A stretch of 36,928 bases of DNA from Acidobacteriota bacterium. GTDB taxonomy: Bacteria > Acidobacteriota > Terriglobia > Bryobacterales > Bryobacteraceae. Each line of letters opens with the position of its first letter. Position 1 is the first letter of the stretch. Below the pieces are notes generated by a model that was given only the letters and a program-made list of their open reading frames with translations, did no database searches and was not told the origin of the DNA. The DNA is taken from contig JAFDVS010000111.1 in NCBI GenBank assembly GCA_018268935.1, positions 8,783 through 45,710 of the forward strand, in the 5' to 3' direction. Below, one piece after another: positions 33,810 through 36,928 of this stretch. The position numbers were made by a program, and so were the translations under genes.

Positions 33810-34758
33810 TGTGCACCCAGGTGTGCACGTGCGGATGGCCGCGGAAATACCAGACCATGTTCGGGCTTTCCAGTTGCCACACGTCCCATACCTTGTCGAC
33901 ACCCAGGTCGAGGTTCTGGTAGAACGCCATGGAAAGCGACTCCACGCCGCCGGAGGCTTTGATAATCTTCAGGGCCTCGTCCACGTCTTTCTTGCGGAAG
34001 GGAAGCAGAAGGTCGGCGAGCACCTGCTCCACCAGCTTCCGTTGATCCTTGCTCATGTCTGCCACAGGGATGCCGTCCAGTTGCCCCTTGGGCTTGAGTT
34101 TGATCGTGGCCGTCTTTTCTTCCTTGCGCGGATCGCCAAGTAAGGCCAGTTTGCGCTGCTTGCCGTCGAGGGCTTTGTACACTTCGTTGGCGCGCTGGCC
34201 CTGATACCAGTAGATATTGCCGGGATGATCGGGGCGTTCGGTGAAATCGGGGCCGCATTGATGGCCGTAGAAGATGGGGCCTCCGAAGGCCGCGCCCTCC
34301 ACCGAGTCGCCGTCGCAGCGCGCCGTGCAATGCCGCCCGGTGAGCACGAATTCGAATTTGCCGGAGCCGGGTTTCCCGAACAAAGCCACGGAATAGTTGC
34401 CGATCCCCTTATCATCATCCTTGAGGTGTTGCATCACGCGGCCGGCGAATTCGGGATTGTGGAGCTTGCGAAAAATCTCTTCCACCATTGCTTGCTGGTC
34501 GGGCGTGAAGAACTGGGCGATTTTCATCGGCGTGATGTGCCAATTGTTGTCCACCTTCGAACGGAGTTCGTGGTCGAAGGGGAAGCAGATCCCCTTCTGT
34601 TGTTCCGGTGTGAGGCTCTTGTAGAAAGTAGTGACGAGTGTTTCCGAGTCGTTCTTCGTTCCGGCGTAGGCGGCGAGCGCGGCTGCACCAAGCGCGGCCG
34701 TTTTGAGAAAAAGCCGCCGATCCGGCTCGTGGGAGAAATTTCGATTATCCATAAGCAT
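33799..34758 (-). CDS. DUF3500 family protein with Tat leader
   Basis: The 319-residue product has a Tat signal near the N-terminus (DRRLFLKTAALGAAALAA). The remainder fits DUF3500: FDHELRSKVDNNWHITP, then HCTARCDGDSVEGAAFGGP, FYGHQCGPDFTE, IYWYQGQRANEVY and the C-terminal FRGHPHVHTWVHI. The His and Cys clusters suggest metal binding, but no reaction is known for the family. ATG at 34758 is chosen because AGGAG lies five bases before it; ATG at 34752 is an alternative. The 257 bases upstream, to the response regulator gene, hold no gene apart from the promoter described there. Confidence 0.85.
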   Translation of the reverse strand: MLMDNRNFSHEPDRRLFLKTAALGAAALAAYAGTKNDSETLVTTFYKSLTPEQQKGICFPFDHELRSKVDNNWHITPMKIAQFFTPDQQAMVEEIFRKLHNPEFAGRVMQHLKDDDKGIGNYSVALFGKPGSGKFEFVLTGRHCTARCDGDSVEGAAFGGPIFYGHQCGPDFTERPDHPGNIYWYQGQRANEVYKALDGKQRKLALLGDPRKEEKTATIKLKPKGQLDGIPVADMSKDQRKLVEQVLADLLLPFRKKDVDEALKIIKASGGVESLSMAFYQNLDLGVDKVWDVWQLESPNMVWYFRGHPHVHTWVHIKA

Positions 34759-34957
34759 CCTGGCTCCTTTTGCGGCAGGCAAACCGATGGGGCTATGATG
34801 CACGTTTTCGACAACGGTGGCAAGCCCATGAAAAATAGCAATTGCTTTCAAACAGGCGCAAACCGGCCCTCCCTAGCACCATTTCCGTAGATCAGAATCA
34901 GGTATTCCCTGCCTCAGTTCTAAGGCGTGGTGCTTTTCGACCTAGGGGGAACAAGGA

Positions 34958-34987
34958 TTGACCGAGTACTAGAACTAACCATAGAAT
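34958..34987 (+). promoter_or_regulatory. Sigma-70-like promoter of the response regulator gene
   Basis: TTGACC (34958-34963) and TAGAAT (34982-34987) are separated by 18 bases, close to the sigma-70 consensus. The element lies 28 bases upstream of the ATG at 35016 and is the best promoter candidate in the intergenic region. Confidence 0.5.
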
Positions 34988-35000
34988 CAAGTCGTATGCA

Positions 35001-35007
35001 AAGGAGG
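35001..35007 (+). promoter_or_regulatory. Consensus ribosome binding site
   Basis: AAGGAGG lies eight bases before the ATG at 35016, one of the strongest sites in the window. It supports high translation of the response regulator and settles its start. Confidence 0.8.
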
Positions 35008-35015
35008 AACCGGTT

Positions 35016-35759
35016 ATGAATCAGGGCACAACCACAGTTCCCGAACTTACCCCGGAAGGGTTGCAGGAAGCACCAGTGGAAACGAAGTTCATCCGCGTGT
35101 TGATTGCCGACGACCATCCTATCGTTCGTGACGGACTGAAAAAGCTACTTTTACTTGAAGACGACATCAAAGTCGTAGGCGAGGCATGTGACGGGCGGCA
35201 GGTGCTCGAGCTGATGCAGGAGCATGAGCCGGACGTTCTGCTGCTCGATTTGCGGATGCCGAACCTGGACGGGCTCAGCGTGCTGCAATCGCTGCAGCAG
35301 ACCGGGCGGCGGACCAAAGTCATTGTTCTCACGGCTTCGGACGATAAGAACGAGTTTGTGCAGGCAATGAAGCTGGGCTGTTCGGGCATTGTACTCAAGC
35401 AGACGGCGCCGGAGTTGATCGTGAAGTCGATCCGCAAGGTGAACGCGGGCGAGATCTGGCTCGATTCGCACACCACGGCGGCCGTGATGCGGCAATTTGC
35501 CTCACCTGCGGACGCATTGAGCGGCTCTTCCAACGGCAAGGCAAGGGAGCGGTCGCCCCTCAGCACCAGGGAGCGCGAAATCGTGCAACTGGTGGCGCAG
35601 GGTTACAAGAACAAGGAAATGGCCGAGAAGATGTTCATCAGTGAGCAGACGGTGAAGAACCACCTGCACAACATCTTCGACAAACTCGGTGTATCCGATC
35701 GCCTGGAGCTGGCCCTCTACGCGATCCACAAAGGACTCCATATCGCCCAGGAGCGCTAG
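35016..35759 (+). CDS. NarL/FixJ-family response regulator
   Basis: The 247-residue protein has a receiver domain (about 26-145) with acidic pocket ADDHP, phospho-acceptor Asp78 in LLLDLRMP, the switch Thr/Ser in VLTASD and Lys in GIVLKQTAPE. A linker is followed by a LuxR-type helix-turn-helix (about 183-245: LSTREREIVQLVAQG, MFISEQTVKNHLHNIFDKLG). The first 25 residues are an extension not usual in the family. No histidine kinase gene is adjacent, so it is an orphan here. It forms its own unit with a promoter, a strong ribosome site and a terminator. Confidence 0.93.
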   Translation: MNQGTTTVPELTPEGLQEAPVETKFIRVLIADDHPIVRDGLKKLLLLEDDIKVVGEACDGRQVLELMQEHEPDVLLLDLRMPNLDGLSVLQSLQQTGRRTKVIVLTASDDKNEFVQAMKLGCSGIVLKQTAPELIVKSIRKVNAGEIWLDSHTTAAVMRQFASPADALSGSSNGKARERSPLSTREREIVQLVAQGYKNKEMAEKMFISEQTVKNHLHNIFDKLGVSDRLELALYAIHKGLHIAQER

Positions 35760-35802
35760 AGCGTTTTTCCGATACCGATTTCTATCCTCCGAGCAAGTCT
35801 CC

Positions 35803-35839
35803 GGCCCGTCAAGTTGTGTCAACTTGACGGGCCTTTTTT
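35803..35839 (+). terminator. Rho-independent terminator
   Basis: A 14-pair perfect stem (GGCCCGTCAAGTTG with CAACTTGACGGGCC) with a three-base TGT loop is followed by six T residues. It lies 43 bases after the response regulator stop. Confidence 0.93.
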
Positions 35840-35912
35840 GTAACGGAATATTCACTGGTGGATCGGTTGCATTCCACCACAAATGGGCTTAGCATGTAGA
35901 CGGAGCAACACT

Positions 35913-36257
35913 ATGAGGCTTGCAAAACTGTATACGCTTTTCGTGTGTTTATCTTCCCTGCTAGCCTTGCTCGGTGCTCAGGGCATGGCCCGGATGAACT
36001 CCGTCGAACCCGCTACCGTCAAGGCCGGTGCGGAGGCCACGGTAAGCGGAGAAAATCTGGACAAAAACGCCGTTACTGAGATCTATATTACTGACGGCAC
36101 GTCGGATATCAAATTACAGATCGTCCAGCAATCGGCCGCCTCCATCAAATTCCGGGTGCCCGCCGGCACCAAGGCTGGACGCTTCAGCATGATGCTGCTG
36201 ACCACCGGCGCCGATCCCAAACTCATCGAACAGCCGGTGAAAGTGAACGTGGAATAG
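35913..36257 (+). CDS. Small exported IPT/TIG-domain protein
   Basis: The 114-residue protein has a signal peptide (MRLAKLYTLFVCLSSLLALLGAQG) and a single immunoglobulin-like IPT/TIG domain (about 30-114): VEPATVKAGAEATVSGENL, then EIYITDGTSDIKLQIVQQS and FRVPAGTKAGRFSMML. The role is unknown; single-domain members often bind other exported proteins or sugars. ATG at 35913 is chosen because CGGAG lies about eight bases upstream and gives a proper leader; an earlier ATG at 35883 would add ten residues before the leader. It lies between the response regulator and the transhydrogenase gene on the same strand. Confidence 0.75.
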   Translation: MRLAKLYTLFVCLSSLLALLGAQGMARMNSVEPATVKAGAEATVSGENLDKNAVTEIYITDGTSDIKLQIVQQSAASIKFRVPAGTKAGRFSMMLLTTGADPKLIEQPVKVNVE

Positions 36258-36354
36258 ACGGCCGCTAGAAAACCTTAAGGAAAGACAGTTCTGTGCCGAG
36301 TTCTTTAATATGGAACTATTGCGAACCTGTGTTCGGCAGTAGAAGGGGAGGGCT

Positions 36355-36928
36355 GTGCGTACAGAATTCGATTACGATCTGGTGGTCCTGGGCTCAGGAC
36401 CGGCGGGGCAACGGGCCGCCATTCAGGCTGCGAAGCTGGACAAGCGTGTTGCGGTTGTCGAGAAGAAGGCCGTGGTGGGCGGCGTGTGCATCAACACCGG
36501 CACGATCCCGAGCAAAACGCTGCGCGAGGCGGTGCTCTATCTGTCCGGCTATCGCGAGCGGAACTTCTATGGCGCATCCTATGCGGTGAAGCAGAACATC
36601 ACCATGGACGACCTGGTGAAGCGCGCCGACCAGGTCATCCGGCACGAAGTGGATGTCACCAGGCACCAATTGATCCGCAATCGTGTGGACGTCATTTCCG
36701 CTACCGGCTCGTTCGTCGATGCCCACACGGTGCGGCTGGAAAGCCCCGATTCGCATACCATGCGGACAGTTACGGCGAAAAACGTGATGATCGCCGTGGG
36801 AACGGAGACTACGCTCGATTCCCACATTCCCTTCGACGAACAGCGCATTTTCACAAGCGACGACATCCTGCGGCTGGACAAGATGCCGCGCACGCTGACG
36901 GTGGTCGGCGCGGGCGTCATCGGCTGCG
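36355..36928 (+). CDS. sthA: Soluble (Si-specific) NAD(P)+ transhydrogenase, N-terminal part
   Basis: Reading from GTG at 36355, 191 codons are visible before the window ends. They show the FAD-binding Rossmann motif GSGPAGQRAA, then GGVCINTGTIPSKTLREAV and, at the very end, the start of the NAD-binding motif VVGAGVIGC. In disulfide reductases of this superfamily two cysteines lie five residues apart; here only Cys45 is present and the second position is Thr50, as in SthA. The GTIPSKTL motif is also characteristic. The enzyme moves hydride between NADPH and NAD+ and uses FAD. AGAAGGGGAG lies just before the start. The gene is cut at the right edge. Confidence 0.88.
   Translation, partial: MRTEFDYDLVVLGSGPAGQRAAIQAAKLDKRVAVVEKKAVVGGVCINTGTIPSKTLREAVLYLSGYRERNFYGASYAVKQNITMDDLVKRADQVIRHEVDVTRHQLIRNRVDVISATGSFVDAHTVRLESPDSHTMRTVTAKNVMIAVGTETTLDSHIPFDEQRIFTSDDILRLDKMPRTLTVVGAGVIGC

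Overview
The window looks like chromosomal DNA of a member of the Acidobacteriota, probably near Bryobacter/Solibacter. This is inferred from the GC-rich sequence and from the gene families together: an Oar-like TonB-dependent outer-membrane receptor, a cytochrome/quinoprotein fusion of the acidobacterial type, a DUF3500 Tat protein, a PEP-CTERM protein, a D-aminoacylase-type amidohydrolase and large RsbU-type phosphatases. No rRNA, tRNA, CRISPR array, prophage or transposase was seen.

Region 1 (1-6128, minus strand) is an accessory island. Its core is a two-gene unit: a 112-residue Trypco1-like (CU044_2847 family) protein followed four bases later by a 1486-residue protein with a trypsin-like protease, a NACHT/STAND NTPase and about 900 residues of helical repeats. 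Both genes match NTP-dependent conflict systems thought to defend against phage. The unit lies between two direct copies of the 5' end of a TIM-barrel sugar-phosphate isomerase/epimerase gene. One copy continues out of the window and is presumably intact; the other is a 63-codon stump. The sequenced parts of the two copies match over 71 bases with one mismatch. Next to the stump is a graveyard of toxin-antitoxin remnants: two HicB paralogues, a deleted HicA and a Phd/YefM antitoxin with a stop at codon 8.

Region 2 (6205-15328, plus strand) holds a secreted repeat protein, a secreted alpha/beta hydrolase, and a tightly packed partner-switching cassette. The cassette has three consecutive SpoIIE/PP2C (RsbU-like) phosphatases, one with GAF domains and two with membrane segments, then a STAS anti-anti-sigma protein and an RsbW-like kinase. 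The middle phosphatase has lost a metal-binding aspartate. No sigma factor is encoded in the window.

Region 3 (15325-24903) is metabolic and housekeeping: HrpB helicase, a Tat-type amidohydrolase, a small alpha/beta hydrolase, a DUF486 membrane protein, a PEP-CTERM protein, an N-acyl-D-amino-acid deacylase overlapping a tandem class II aldolase protein whose second domain has lost its zinc ligands, and a secreted beta-propeller protein with EF-hands.

Region 4 (24919-36928) has an ABC-2 type exporter (ATPase and two permeases), a DUF1349 protein, a TonB-dependent receptor divergent from a two-haem quinoprotein, a DUF3500 protein, a NarL-type response regulator with a clear promoter, ribosome binding site and terminator, a small IPT/TIG exported protein, and the start of a soluble NAD(P) transhydrogenase that runs off the right edge.
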